64,000 nucleotides of DNA from DATEDA01 sp963827595 (GTDB lineage Bacteria > Pseudomonadota > Gammaproteobacteria > Burkholderiales > SG8-39): assembly GCA_963827595.1 (NCBI GenBank), contig CAWHBT010000009.1, positions 1 to 64,000 on the forward strand. The letters are read 5' to 3'. Made by a program: the position numbers and the translations under genes. Positions 8,992-18,068 of the stretch are shown one piece after another. Position 1 is the stretch's first letter; each line of letters opens with the position of its first letter. Below the pieces are notes generated by a model. The model saw nothing but the letters and a program-made list of their open reading frames with translations. It did not search any database and had not been told where the DNA came from.

Positions 8992-11130
8992 CTAGTACTG
9001 GAGGCGCGCGTGGTAGGTCTCGCGCGACACCTCCAGGGCTTGCTTGAGCGTGAGGATGCCGCGATCGGCGAGCAGCGGCAACAGTTTCAGGAACACCTCG
9101 CCGACGACCAGGGCATCGCCGAGCGCCGTGTGCCGCCCGATGACGTGCACCCCGAGGCGCGCGGCGATCGCGTCGAGGCTGTGATCCTCGAGGCTCGGGT
9201 GCAGCGCGGCCGAGAGCAGCAGCGTGTCGAGCACGGGCTGCGCGAAGCGCACTCCGGTCGCCGCTTCCTTCAGCTCGAGAAAGCGCATGTCGAACGCAGC
9301 GTTGTGGGCGACGAGCACCGTCTCCTCGCAGAACCGGTGGAAAACGGGAAGCACCTGGGCGATCGGCGGCTCGTGGGCGAGCGTTCGCCCGTCGATGCCG
9401 TGGATGCGCATGGACTCGCGCTTGATGGACCGCAGCGGGTTGACGAGCCGCTCGAATACCTCGCCCTTGAGCAGGCGGCCGTTGACGATCCGCACCGCGC
9501 CGATCGAGATGATCTCGTCGCCGGCCGAGGGCTCCAGCCCGGTCGTCTCGGTGTCGAACACGGTGTACGCGAGGTCGGCGAGCGGGCGCTCGACGATCTC
9601 GCCCGCCGTCTCGATCCGGTCGAAGAGATCGAAGTCGTAGTATTCGGGGCGAGGGTCGGCCGGCGCCGGGCGCGGCGCGGGCGCCGCCACCGGCTCCCCG
9701 AGCGGCACCAGAAAGCGGAACCATGCGGTGTGCGTCGTCTTGTGCGCGTCGCTCCACACCTCCCCGCCGTGGCGATCGAGGACGTCCTTCAGGGTCAGCG
9801 GCGTCTCCTCCGAGCCGATCCGCATCGGCTCGGTCTCCCACAGCGACAGCGCGTCGCGCGCGACGATCGCACCGGTCCAGACGAGATCGAGCTCGGCGAA
9901 CTCGCCGCTCGCCCGGGTCCGGAAGCGGAGCTCGCGGATCCGGTACTCGTCGCGCAGCCGCGCGGCGAGGTAGGCGATCGCCTCGACGAACGCGAAGCTG
10001 TCGACCTTCACCCACAACTCCCCGGCCTCCTCGTCCACGCGCGTCGGCAGGCCGACCGCGTCCTCGATGCGCCGGCGCGCGACGCTCACGAGGTCCGGGA
10101 GCCGCATGTCCTCGAGCGTCAGGCTCGCCTTGAGCGCGTCGGCGTACTCGCGCAAGGCGGTGTTGAGGGCGTCGGTCAGCCCCCGCGACTCGGCGGCGAC
10201 GATCGCGACGAAGCGCGCCCGCTGCTCGGCCTCCATCTCGGGCGGCGACGCGAGGCTCTCGGCGGCCGCGCGGATGTTCGCGACCGGCGCGCGGATCCCG
10301 GTCGCGAGCATCTGCAGCAGCTTCAGCCGCTCGCGCTCGCGCCCGACGAGGCTGCTCACGTCGTTCAGCGTGAAGACCATCCCGGCGATTCGCTCCTCCG
10401 CGGACAGGAACGGCGCGACCTGGACGCGCAGCAGTGCGCCATTCGCGGCGGTGGCGACGAAGCGCGTGTCGGGCCGCTCCGCGCCGCGTTCGAGCCGCTG
10501 GTGGATCTTGTCGAGCGCGTGCGCGACCTGCGCCCGGTCGAGCACGCCGAACACCGAGCGTCCGAGCCCGAGCGGCACGTATTCCCCCGGCCGGGCCGGC
10601 GCCCGCAGCAGCACCGCCGCACGCTCGTTGTACAGCAGGATCCGCCCCTCCGGGTTGCAGACGAGCACGCCTTCGGCGAGCTCCGACATGAGCGCCGCGA
10701 GCCGCTTGCGTTCCTCGTCGACGCGCGCGCGCGCCTCGGAGACCCGGCCGTCGACGTCGCGCTCGGCGCGGCGATATGCCTCGGCGAGGCGGTTCACGGC
10801 ACCCGCGAGCACCTGCAGGTCCGGTGCGCCCTCGATCGCGACGCGGAGGTCCTCCTTGGCGCCGAGCACCACTTCAGTCTGCGCCGCGAGCGCCCGCACC
10901 GTCGTCGGATAGCGCCGGTAGAGCCAGCTCGCCGCCGCGCCGCACACGAAGAGCAGGAAGCCCGCGACGTAGACGAGCAAAGGGCCTTCCCGCTCGATGA
11001 GGGCGCCGAGCGCCGCGCGCTCTTCGCCGCCGGCTCCGGCCCAGACGGCGAGCGCGAACGCCGCGATCACCCCGAGCGCGGCCCCGCAGCTCGCCGCGAT
11101 CCACAGCCAGACCCTGCCCCGCAGCCTCAT
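8992..11130 (-). CDS. membrane-anchored PAS/pseudokinase-DnaQ 3'-5' exonuclease fusion (copy 1)
   Basis: 712 aa, built like the 1431-3608 protein: two N-terminal helices, linker, coiled segment, PAS-like domain (RILLYNERAAVLL), degenerate kinase region and a C-terminal DEDDh exonuclease (D526-T-E528-T, HNAAFDMRF, HTALGD). The kinase phospho-site position reads GIRAPVANIR with no His, and no canonical N or G boxes are visible. A HATPase-like tail (RHGGEVW...FRFLVPLG) is still recognisable. The start ATG overlaps the stop of the upstream receiver gene (ATGA, 4 nt), so the two are translationally coupled. This coupling and the two copies suggest the receiver controls or docks to the fusion. Confidence 0.85.
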   Translation of the reverse strand: MRLRGRVWLWIAASCGAALGVIAAFALAVWAGAGGEERAALGALIEREGPLLVYVAGFLLFVCGAAASWLYRRYPTTVRALAAQTEVVLGAKEDLRVAIEGAPDLQVLAGAVNRLAEAYRRAERDVDGRVSEARARVDEERKRLAALMSELAEGVLVCNPEGRILLYNERAAVLLRAPARPGEYVPLGLGRSVFGVLDRAQVAHALDKIHQRLERGAERPDTRFVATAANGALLRVQVAPFLSAEERIAGMVFTLNDVSSLVGRERERLKLLQMLATGIRAPVANIRAAAESLASPPEMEAEQRARFVAIVAAESRGLTDALNTALREYADALKASLTLEDMRLPDLVSVARRRIEDAVGLPTRVDEEAGELWVKVDSFAFVEAIAYLAARLRDEYRIRELRFRTRASGEFAELDLVWTGAIVARDALSLWETEPMRIGSEETPLTLKDVLDRHGGEVWSDAHKTTHTAWFRFLVPLGEPVAAPAPRPAPADPRPEYYDFDLFDRIETAGEIVERPLADLAYTVFDTETTGLEPSAGDEIISIGAVRIVNGRLLKGEVFERLVNPLRSIKRESMRIHGIDGRTLAHEPPIAQVLPVFHRFCEETVLVAHNAAFDMRFLELKEAATGVRFAQPVLDTLLLSAALHPSLEDHSLDAIAARLGVHVIGRHTALGDALVVGEVFLKLLPLLADRGILTLKQALEVSRETYHARLQY

Positions 11131-11516
11131 GCGCCCGCTGGTTTGCGCGCCTCCGTGAAGAGACCGTTGATCTGGTCGAGCAGCTCCTGGGTCGAGAAGG
11201 GCTTGGTGACGTAGAGGTCGGCGCCGACCGACAGGCCCTTGCTCACCTCGGCGCCGCGGCCCTTCGCCGACACCATCACGATCTTGATGTCGCGCCACTC
11301 CGGCCGCTCGCGCATCCGCTGGCACACCTCGTAGCCGCTCTTGACCGGCATCATGATGTCGAGCAGGACCACGTCCGGCCGGTCGGCCTCGAGCGCGGCG
11401 AGCGCCTCCGCGCCGTTCGCGACGGTGCGCACGTCGTAGCCGCTGCGCTTGAGGAGAAACTCGAGCGCGGTCACGATGTTCGGTTCGTCGTCGGCGATCA
11501 GGACTTTGCGCTTCAC
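11127..11516 (-). CDS. single-domain response regulator (CheY-like receiver)
   Basis: 129 aa with a GTG start at 11516, chosen because KRKVLIADDE begins at the normal receiver N-terminus. It is a lone receiver with D9-D10, D53 (LLDIMMP) and the VTKPFST Lys. It lies 29 bp after the symporter-kinase gene and overlaps the exonuclease fusion by 4 nt. The most likely chain is symporter-kinase to this receiver to the exonuclease fusion (inference from gene order). Confidence 0.92.
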   Translation of the reverse strand: MKRKVLIADDEPNIVTALEFLLKRSGYDVRTVANGAEALAALEADRPDVVLLDIMMPVKSGYEVCQRMRERPEWRDIKIVMVSAKGRGAEVSKGLSVGADLYVTKPFSTQELLDQINGLFTEARKPAGA

Positions 11517-11545
11517 TTCGCGTTCTCCCGGCGCACCGCGCGCGG

Positions 11546-14302
11546 TCAGGCCGGCTGCGCCTCGGCGCGCGCGAGCTCGACCGGCAGCGTGAACGAGAAA
11601 GTGGCCCCATGGCCGAACCTGCTCTCCACCCACAGCCGGCCCCCGAAGTGCTCCACGATCTGGCGGCTGATGTGCAATCCGAGCCCGGTCCCGGGCGGCT
11701 TGTTGGTCAGCGTGTCGCCCACCTGGCGGAACTTGTCGAACACCACCTTCTGGTCCTCGGCGCTGATCCCCGGACCGTTGTCGGCCACATCCACGCGCAC
11801 GTGCCCGCCGTGCTCGGACACCGCCACCTCGATCCGCCCCTTGCCCGGCTCACAGAACTTCACCGCGTTCGACAGCAGGTTGAGCAGCACCTGGATCAGC
11901 CGGTCGAGATCGGCCCGCACGGCCGGCACCCGCTCGGGAAGCCTTGCAGTGACGTCGACTTCCCGTTCCTTGAACACCTGGCTCATGCCGGCGAGCGTCT
12001 CGGCGACGACCTCCTTGAGGTCGACGCGGGTGACGTGCCACTCCGCGCGGCCCGACTCGATCTTCGCGAGGTCGAGGACCTGGTTGATCAGCCGCGTGAG
12101 CCGCTCGGTCTCGCGGGTGATGATGCCGAGGAACCGCTTGCGTTCCGCGAGCTCGACGTCCGGGTTCGCGAGCAGGATCTCGGAGAACGCGCGGATCGAC
12201 GTGAGCGGCGTGCGCAGCTCGTGGGTGACGGTCGACATGAAGTCGTCCTTCAGCCGGTCGAGCTCCTTCAGCCGCTCGTTCGCCGCCCGCAGCTCGGCGG
12301 TGGCCGCCTCGAGCTCGTTCGATTTCTGCTCGAGACGGTGGCTGTAGACCACGACCTGCGACGCCTCGTCCAGGATCTCGCGTACCTCGTCGAGCGTGAG
12401 CGCCTCCTCCTTGACGGCGGACGCGACCATGATCCGGGCCGACGCGGCGCCGATGGCGCCGGCGAGCTGGGTCTCGACGTAGTGGACGAACTCCGCGTCC
12501 GCCTCGAGCTCGTCGTTGGGCCAGCTGCGGCCCCGGGCCCGCGCGTACTCGGCGAACGCGTCGTCCGCGGCCCCCGCCCCGACAAACCGCGCGAGCACGC
12601 TGTAGAGATCCGGCACCGACGCGGTGCCGCGCCAGAACCGCGCGCCGCCGCCTTCGCCGCGGAAGACGTCCACGAACAGGCTCGCCTGGCGATGCTCGTC
12701 GGCCGAGGGTGAGCCGAGCAGCGACACGGCGACGTATGCACCGACGTTCGCGATCATGCTCCAGATCATGGCATGCGTGATCTGGTCGAGCCCGGTGAGC
12801 CCGAACAGCGCGAGCGGCTTGAGCAGCTCGACGCCGAACGGCCCGTCCTCGAGCAGGCTCCGCGGGAGCCAGTCCGACCGGGCGAGCGCGGGCAGGAGCA
12901 GCGTGTAGAACCACACGCCGAACCCGCCGAGGAGCCCCCAGAGCGCGCCGCGGCGGGTGGCGTTCTTCCAGAAGATCCCGCCGAGCACTGCCGGGGCGAA
13001 TTGCGCCACCGCAGCGAACGAGATCAGACCGATCGACACCAGCGCGTAGGCCTCGCCCGCGAGCCGGAAGTAGCTGTAGCCGAGCAGCAGGATCAGCACG
13101 ATCGCCCCGCGCCGGATGCCGAGCAGCAGGCCGGTGAGGTCGGGCCGCTCGTTCAGCCGCAGCCGCCGCAGGCGCAGCAGGATCGGCATCAGCAGGTCGT
13201 TGCAGACCATGGTCGACAGCGCGATGGTCTCGACGATGACCATGCCGGTCGCCGCCGACAGCCCACCGATGAAGACGAGGAGTGCGAGGAGCTCCTGCTT
13301 CTCGGCCATCGGGATCGTGAGGACGAACGTATCGGCGTCCACCGTTCCAGCCCCGAAGTGCAGCCGCCCGCCGAACGCGATCGGGAGCACGAAGATGTTG
13401 ATCGCCAGCATGTAGAGCGGGAAGAGCCAGATCGCCTTGTTGAGGTGGCGCTCGTCCTTGTTCTCGATGACCGTGACCTGGAACTGGCGCGGCAGGAACA
13501 TGATCGCGAGCATCGAGAGGATCGTGAGCCAGACCCAGTTGGCGTAGCTGCCGGCGACGCCCTCGAGCGGCGTGAGCATCGCGGCGAGCTGCGGCTCGGC
13601 AGCGGCGCGGGCGAAAACGTCGCCGAACCCGCCGTAGACCCCGAAGGTCACGAAGACGCCGACGGCCAGGAACGCGAGCAGCTTCACCAGCGACTCGAAC
13701 GCGATCGCGGCGACCATCCCTTCGTGGTGCTCCGCCGCGTCGAGGTGGCGGGTGCCGAACAGGATCGTGAAGAGCGCCAGGATCAGCGCCACGTACAGCG
13801 CGGTGTCCTGCAGGACCGGCACCGCACCCAGCTTGGCCGGCATGATGATCTCGGGATACTGCACCAGGATCGTGAAGCTGCTCGAGACCGCCTTCAGCTG
13901 CAGCGAGATGTACGGCAGGATCCCGATCACCGCGATGACGGTCACCACGCCGCCGAGCAGCGCGCTCTTCCCGTAGCGCGAGGCGATGAAATCGGCGAGC
14001 GAGGTGATGCGGTTCGCCTTGGAGATGCGCAGGATCTTGCGCATCACGATCCACCAGAGCGCGATCATCAGCGTCGGCCCGAGATAGATCGGGAGGAACC
14101 CGACGCCGTCGCTCGCCGCCCGGCCGACGCTGCCGTAGAACGTCCACGCGGTCGCGTACACCGCGAGCGACAGGCTGTAGATGTAGGGGCTCGCGATGAC
14201 CGAGCGGCCCCGGTCGGCGCGCTGGTCGGCGTAGTACGCGATCGCGAAGAGCAGCCCCAGGTAGGCGAAGGACGTGAGGACGATCACCCAGCCCTGGAGC
14301 AT
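11546..14302 (-). CDS. sodium:solute symporter-histidine kinase fusion (CbrA/CrbS-like sensor)
   Basis: 918 aa. Residues about 1-540 form a symporter-type membrane domain of about 13 helices. A linker and a coiled region (about 640-680) follow, then HisKA with the phospho-accepting H694 (VTHELRTPLTSIRAFSEI). The HATPase_c domain has the N box (LLNLLSNAVKF), DNGPGIS, the F box (FDKFRQ) and PGTGLGLHISRQIVEHFGG. Relatives are CbrA and CrbS; CrbS with CrbR activates acs in Pseudomonas and Vibrio. Its position between acs and a receiver fits a sensor or transceptor for acetate or a related acid. Unlike CrbR, the neighbouring receivers have no DNA-binding domain, so how acs is regulated here is open. 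Confidence 0.92.
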   Translation of the reverse strand: MLQGWVIVLTSFAYLGLLFAIAYYADQRADRGRSVIASPYIYSLSLAVYATAWTFYGSVGRAASDGVGFLPIYLGPTLMIALWWIVMRKILRISKANRITSLADFIASRYGKSALLGGVVTVIAVIGILPYISLQLKAVSSSFTILVQYPEIIMPAKLGAVPVLQDTALYVALILALFTILFGTRHLDAAEHHEGMVAAIAFESLVKLLAFLAVGVFVTFGVYGGFGDVFARAAAEPQLAAMLTPLEGVAGSYANWVWLTILSMLAIMFLPRQFQVTVIENKDERHLNKAIWLFPLYMLAINIFVLPIAFGGRLHFGAGTVDADTFVLTIPMAEKQELLALLVFIGGLSAATGMVIVETIALSTMVCNDLLMPILLRLRRLRLNERPDLTGLLLGIRRGAIVLILLLGYSYFRLAGEAYALVSIGLISFAAVAQFAPAVLGGIFWKNATRRGALWGLLGGFGVWFYTLLLPALARSDWLPRSLLEDGPFGVELLKPLALFGLTGLDQITHAMIWSMIANVGAYVAVSLLGSPSADEHRQASLFVDVFRGEGGGARFWRGTASVPDLYSVLARFVGAGAADDAFAEYARARGRSWPNDELEADAEFVHYVETQLAGAIGAASARIMVASAVKEEALTLDEVREILDEASQVVVYSHRLEQKSNELEAATAELRAANERLKELDRLKDDFMSTVTHELRTPLTSIRAFSEILLANPDVELAERKRFLGIITRETERLTRLINQVLDLAKIESGRAEWHVTRVDLKEVVAETLAGMSQVFKEREVDVTARLPERVPAVRADLDRLIQVLLNLLSNAVKFCEPGKGRIEVAVSEHGGHVRVDVADNGPGISAEDQKVVFDKFRQVGDTLTNKPPGTGLGLHISRQIVEHFGGRLWVESRFGHGATFSFTLPVELARAEAQPA

Positions 14303-14348
14303 ATGGGACCCCTCGCGGCCCGCGCCCGTCAGCGACCGGTCGCGCCGT

Positions 14349-14549
14349 TCACGACCCGCCCCGCTCCACGACCAGCGCCATGAGCGCGATCACGAGCGCC
14401 CACGCGGCGAAGATGTAGGCGTAGAGGACCGGGATGCCGAGCACTGCGCCGGCCTGGTTGAAGAGCGCGAGGATCGGGTAGTTGAAGAGCAGGAAGCCCA
14501 GCATGCAGAGCGCCACGAGGCGCTGGGCCTTGGTCTCGAGCCTGTCCAT
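14349..14549 (-). CDS. 66-aa two-helix membrane protein beside the sensor kinase
   Basis: 66 aa with two hydrophobic helices (about 11-30 and 35-58) joined by a short turn, and charged ends (MDRLETK at the start, VERGGS at the end). I chose the ATG at 14549 because GAGGAGG sits just upstream; the frame is open further but without a ribosome site. It lies between acs and the symporter-kinase gene, with a 46-bp gap to the kinase. I do not know its family. The size and position suggest an accessory subunit of the symporter domain, by analogy with DUF485 and ActP. Confidence 0.75.
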   Translation of the reverse strand: MDRLETKAQRLVALCMLGFLLFNYPILALFNQAGAVLGIPVLYAYIFAAWALVIALMALVVERGGS

Positions 14550-14654
14550 CGCGCCTCCTCCGTGCCGCAGCCGCGCGCCCCGGAGGCGAGCGAACCGCTC
14601 CCGCAACCTACGGTAAGAGCGCTCGCGCGGTCGTGTCAACCGCGGCCGGGCGCG

Positions 14655-16624
14655 TCAGATCGCCTGCTTCAGCTGCTCCAGGATCCCGGGGTTCTCGAGC
14701 GTGGAGACGTCCTGCTTGATCTCCTCGCCCTTGGCGATCGAGCGCAGCAGCCGCCGCATGATCTTGCCGGAGCGCGTCTTCGGGAGGTTGTCGCCGAAGC
14801 GGATGTCCCGCGGCTTGGCGATCGCGCCGATCTCCTTCCCGACCCAGTCGCGCAGCTCCGCGGCCATCTTCTTCGCCTCCTCGCCGGTCGGGCGCGGCCC
14901 TTTGGTCACCACGAACGCGACGATCGCCTCGCCGGTGAGCTCGTCGGGACGGCCGACGACCGCGGCTTCCGCGACCAGCTTGTTCGCCACCAGCGCCGAC
15001 TCGACCTCCATCGTGCCGAGGCGGTGCCCGGACACGTTCAGCACGTCGTCGATCCGGCCGACGATGCGGAAGTACCCCTCCTTGTCGAGGCTCGCGCCGT
15101 CGCCCGCGAGGTAGTACTTGCCCTTGAAGTCCTCGGGGTAGTAGCTCTTCTTGTAGCGCTCGGGGTCGCCCCAGATGGTGCGGATCATCCCCGGCCACGG
15201 CCGTTTGATGACGAGGATGCCGCCCTTTCCCCTGCCGACGGGGTGACCGGTCTCGTCGACCACGTCCGCCATGATCCCCGGCAGCGGGAACGTCGCGGAG
15301 CCGGGCTTGGTCGGCGTCACGCCGGGGAGCGGCGTGATCATGTGGCCGCCGGTCTCGGTCTGCCACCACGTGTCGACGATCGGGCAGCGGGCGTTGCCGA
15401 CCGTCGTGTGGTACCACATCCACGCCTCCGGGTTGATCGGCTCGCCCACGGTGCCGAGAATGCGCAGGGACGCCAGGTTGTACTTCTTGGGCAGATCGCC
15501 CCCGGCCTTGATGAGCGAGCGGATCGCGGTCGGCGCGGTGTAGAACACGCTCACCTTGTGGTCCTGGATGATCTTCCAGAATCGCCCGGCGTCGGGGTAG
15601 GTCGGAACGCCCTCGAACATCACTTCGGTCGCGCCCACCGCGAGCGGCCCGTAGGTGATGTAGGTGTGTCCGGTGACCCAGCCGACGTCCGCGGTGCACC
15701 AGAAGACGTCGGTCGGCTTGTGGTCGAACACCCACTTCATCGTGAGGATCGCCTGCAGGAGGTAGCCGCCGGTCGAGTGCTGCACGCCCTTCGGCTTCCC
15801 GGTCGAGCCGGACGTGTACAGGATGAAGAGCGGATGCTCCGCGTTCACCCAGGTCGGCTCGCAGGTGTCGGATTGCCCCTCGATCACCTCGTGCCACCAC
15901 TTGTCGCGCGGCGACTGCATGTTGACCGCGGTGCCGGTGCGCTTGTAGACGATGACGTTTCGCACCTTCTCGCAGCCGCCCATCGCGAACGCCTCGTCCA
16001 CCGCGGGCTTGAGCGGGATCTCGCGGCCGCCGCGGAACTGCCCGTCGGCGGTGATGACCTCGGTGGCGCCGGCGTCGATGATCCGCTCCTGCAGGCTCTT
16101 CGCGGAGAACCCGCCGAAGACGACCGAGTGCGTGGCCCCGATCCGCGCGCACGCCTGCATCGCGACGACCACCTGGATCGACATCGGCATGTAGATGAGC
16201 ACGCGGTCGCCCTGCTTGATGCCGTGGGCCTTCAGCGCGTTCGCGAGCCTGCAGACCTGCGTGGTAGAGCTGCTTGTAGGTGATCTTCGTCACCTTGCCG
16301 TCGTCGGCCTCGAAGATGATCGCGACCTTGTCGGCCTGGCGTCTTGAGGTGGCGGTCGAGGCAGTTGTAGGACGCGTTCAGCTCGCCGTCGTGGAACCAC
16401 CTGAAGAACGGGGCGTTGGTCTCGTCGAGGACCTTCGTGAACGGCTTCGACCAGAGGACGTGCTCCCGGGCGAGCCGGCCCCAGAAGCCCTCGAAGTCGC
16501 GCTCGGCCTCGTCGCATAGCGCCCGGTAGGCGGCCATGCCGGACACGTTCGCCTGCGTCACGAACTCGGGCGAGGGCGCGAAGACCCGGTCCTCCTGCAA
16601 CACCGACTCGATGGTTGCGGCCAT
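14655..16624 (-). CDS. acs: acetyl-CoA synthetase (two frameshifts)
   Basis: Converts acetate, ATP and CoA to acetyl-CoA in the cytoplasm. After frame repair it is about 655 aa, normal for Acs. The N-terminus has NASYNCLDRHL, the middle YTSGSTGKPKGVQHSTGG (phosphate loop), then WWQTETGGHM and the C-terminal KTRSGKIMRR whose Lys is the acetylation site. Single extra bases near 16338 (after DRHLKT) and near 16260 (after TYKQLYH) break the frame. The total length of 1970 nt is 3n+2, as expected for two insertions. The start has AAAGGAGG upstream. The gene heads the acetate cluster and is divergent from the CitE-like gene at 16883. Confidence 0.93.
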
Positions 16625-16882
16625 GGCGCGAAAGCCTCCTTTGAGCTGCTAACGGGTGTGCGTCAGCGCGGGTCTGATTGTTCGGCCGGGCGCTTACGCA
16701 CGCCTTACGGCCCCCGCGGGGTGACCAATGACAGCACCCGGGGCCCGGGTTGTAAAGGCGCCCCGGGGCGACGTCGCCCGACGCGTTGACCGACCCCCCG
16801 CCCGGTGCTAGCGTGCAAGGGATTGTGCACTGCGGCATAATCCGCCCCGGCGCCGGGCCGTGCGCCGACGAGGGAGGAACCG
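16625..16882. promoter_or_regulatory. divergent intergenic region between acs and a CitE-like gene
   Basis: 258 bp that should hold promoters for both directions. For the rightward gene a TTGACC at 16786-16791 is a possible -35 with a poor -10 about 17 bp on, and a CATAAT lies at 16836-16841. ATTGTGCAC at 16822-16830 also occurs, on the opposite strand, in the inverted repeat ahead of sdhC. No sigma-54 -24/-12 element was seen upstream of acs. The assignments are weak. Confidence 0.35.
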
Positions 16883-18046
16883 ATGAACCAGCTCCGCGAC
16901 CCCATGCTGAGGGCCTCCTCGGCGAGCGGTCCCGACGACTTCGGCCAGCTCGTGCGCTCGACGATCCTGTCCGACTTCTGGCCCGGGATCCAGCTCTATT
17001 ACCCGCCGGTCAAGTACGCCCCCGCGCTCGGCATCTACGAGGATCTCGAGGCGGCCGCGCAGCGCTTCCGCAAGCACGCCCACGGCACCAGCGCGCACAC
17101 GCTGATCTTCGACCTGGAGGACGGCTGTCGCCAGAAGGCGATGAGCCGCGAGCTGCTCCAGCGCGAGCTGCCCGGCCTGCCGCGGCCGCGGGCGCTGCAG
17201 GTCGCGCTGCGCGTCAACCCGTTCCGCACCGACGAGTACGAGAAGGACCTGCAGCTCATCCGCGACATGTCCGACTTCGTCGACGTCGTGATGCTCGCGA
17301 AGGCCGGGGAGGCGTACGGCGCGGCGGAGATCCGCGATCTCTCCGCGCTGCTCGCCGGCTTCAACCACCGGATGACGATCCAGCCGATCATCGAGCACCC
17401 GAAGTCGCTGAAGATGGCCCCGGAGATCATGCAGTACGCGACCGTGCGGCACGTCGTGTTCGGCATCCACGACTTCTCCAAGGCGATGGGCATCCAGATC
17501 ACGCCCGAGCGCTGGACCGAGGAGCTGCGGTTCTTCCTGAACCAGGTCATGTTCGAGGCCCGGATCGCCGGCAAGGGCGTGATCGGCGGCGTGGAGACCC
17601 TGATCGGCCAGGCGGCGATGCCGGAGAAGTGCGTGGAAAGCCACGACGTGCGGCGCTGGCTCGACCTGCACGGCGACCACGAGTCGCGCATCGTCTACCA
17701 GCACGCCTGCGAGGAGGCGTCGATGGGGCTCACCGGCAAGCAGGTGATCCATCCCGGCCACATCCACCTCTGCAAGGTGGCCTATACCCCTTCGCCTTCC
17801 GACATCGCGCGCAAGAGCGCGATCCTCAAGGCGGCGATCGACGCCGACGCGCTGCTCGGCGGGGCGATCAAGTTCGACGGCGAGATGCTCGATCCGCCGA
17901 TGTTCGGCAAGGCGCTGCAGACGCTGCTTCGCGCCCACGCCCTCCACGCGCTGGCGGACGACAACACCGAGTTCGCGCTCCAGGTCGTGCAGAAGCTCCC
18001 GGCCCAGGTCGTCCGGGAGAATTGGCCGTATGGGGTGATCCTGTAG
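16883..18046 (+). CDS. HpcH/HpaI aldolase / citrate lyase beta-like protein
   Basis: 387 aa, a TIM-barrel CoA-ester lyase of the CitE-like superfamily. Seen are LIFDLEDGCRQKA (acidic metal-binding strand), a middle VFGIHDFSK, and GKQVIHPGHIHLC near residue 290 (the IHP loop). It is longer than classical CitE (about 290 aa). An AMP-dependent CoA ligase follows 22 bp downstream, suggesting that an acid is activated to a CoA ester and then cleaved. The substrate (malyl-, citramalyl- or another acyl-CoA) is unknown. GAGGGAGGAACC precedes the start. Confidence 0.82.
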   Translation: MNQLRDPMLRASSASGPDDFGQLVRSTILSDFWPGIQLYYPPVKYAPALGIYEDLEAAAQRFRKHAHGTSAHTLIFDLEDGCRQKAMSRELLQRELPGLPRPRALQVALRVNPFRTDEYEKDLQLIRDMSDFVDVVMLAKAGEAYGAAEIRDLSALLAGFNHRMTIQPIIEHPKSLKMAPEIMQYATVRHVVFGIHDFSKAMGIQITPERWTEELRFFLNQVMFEARIAGKGVIGGVETLIGQAAMPEKCVESHDVRRWLDLHGDHESRIVYQHACEEASMGLTGKQVIHPGHIHLCKVAYTPSPSDIARKSAILKAAIDADALLGGAIKFDGEMLDPPMFGKALQTLLRAHALHALADDNTEFALQVVQKLPAQVVRENWPYGVIL

Positions 18047-18068
18047 CACGCCGCTGGGGTTAGTCCCG

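Noticed and set aside
16822..16841. ATTGTG...CATAAT as a full copy of the sdhC-mdh operator
   Set aside because: The second arm has a mismatch and the spacer is 8 nt rather than 5; only the ATTGTGCAC half is convincing, so it is mentioned but not called as an operator.
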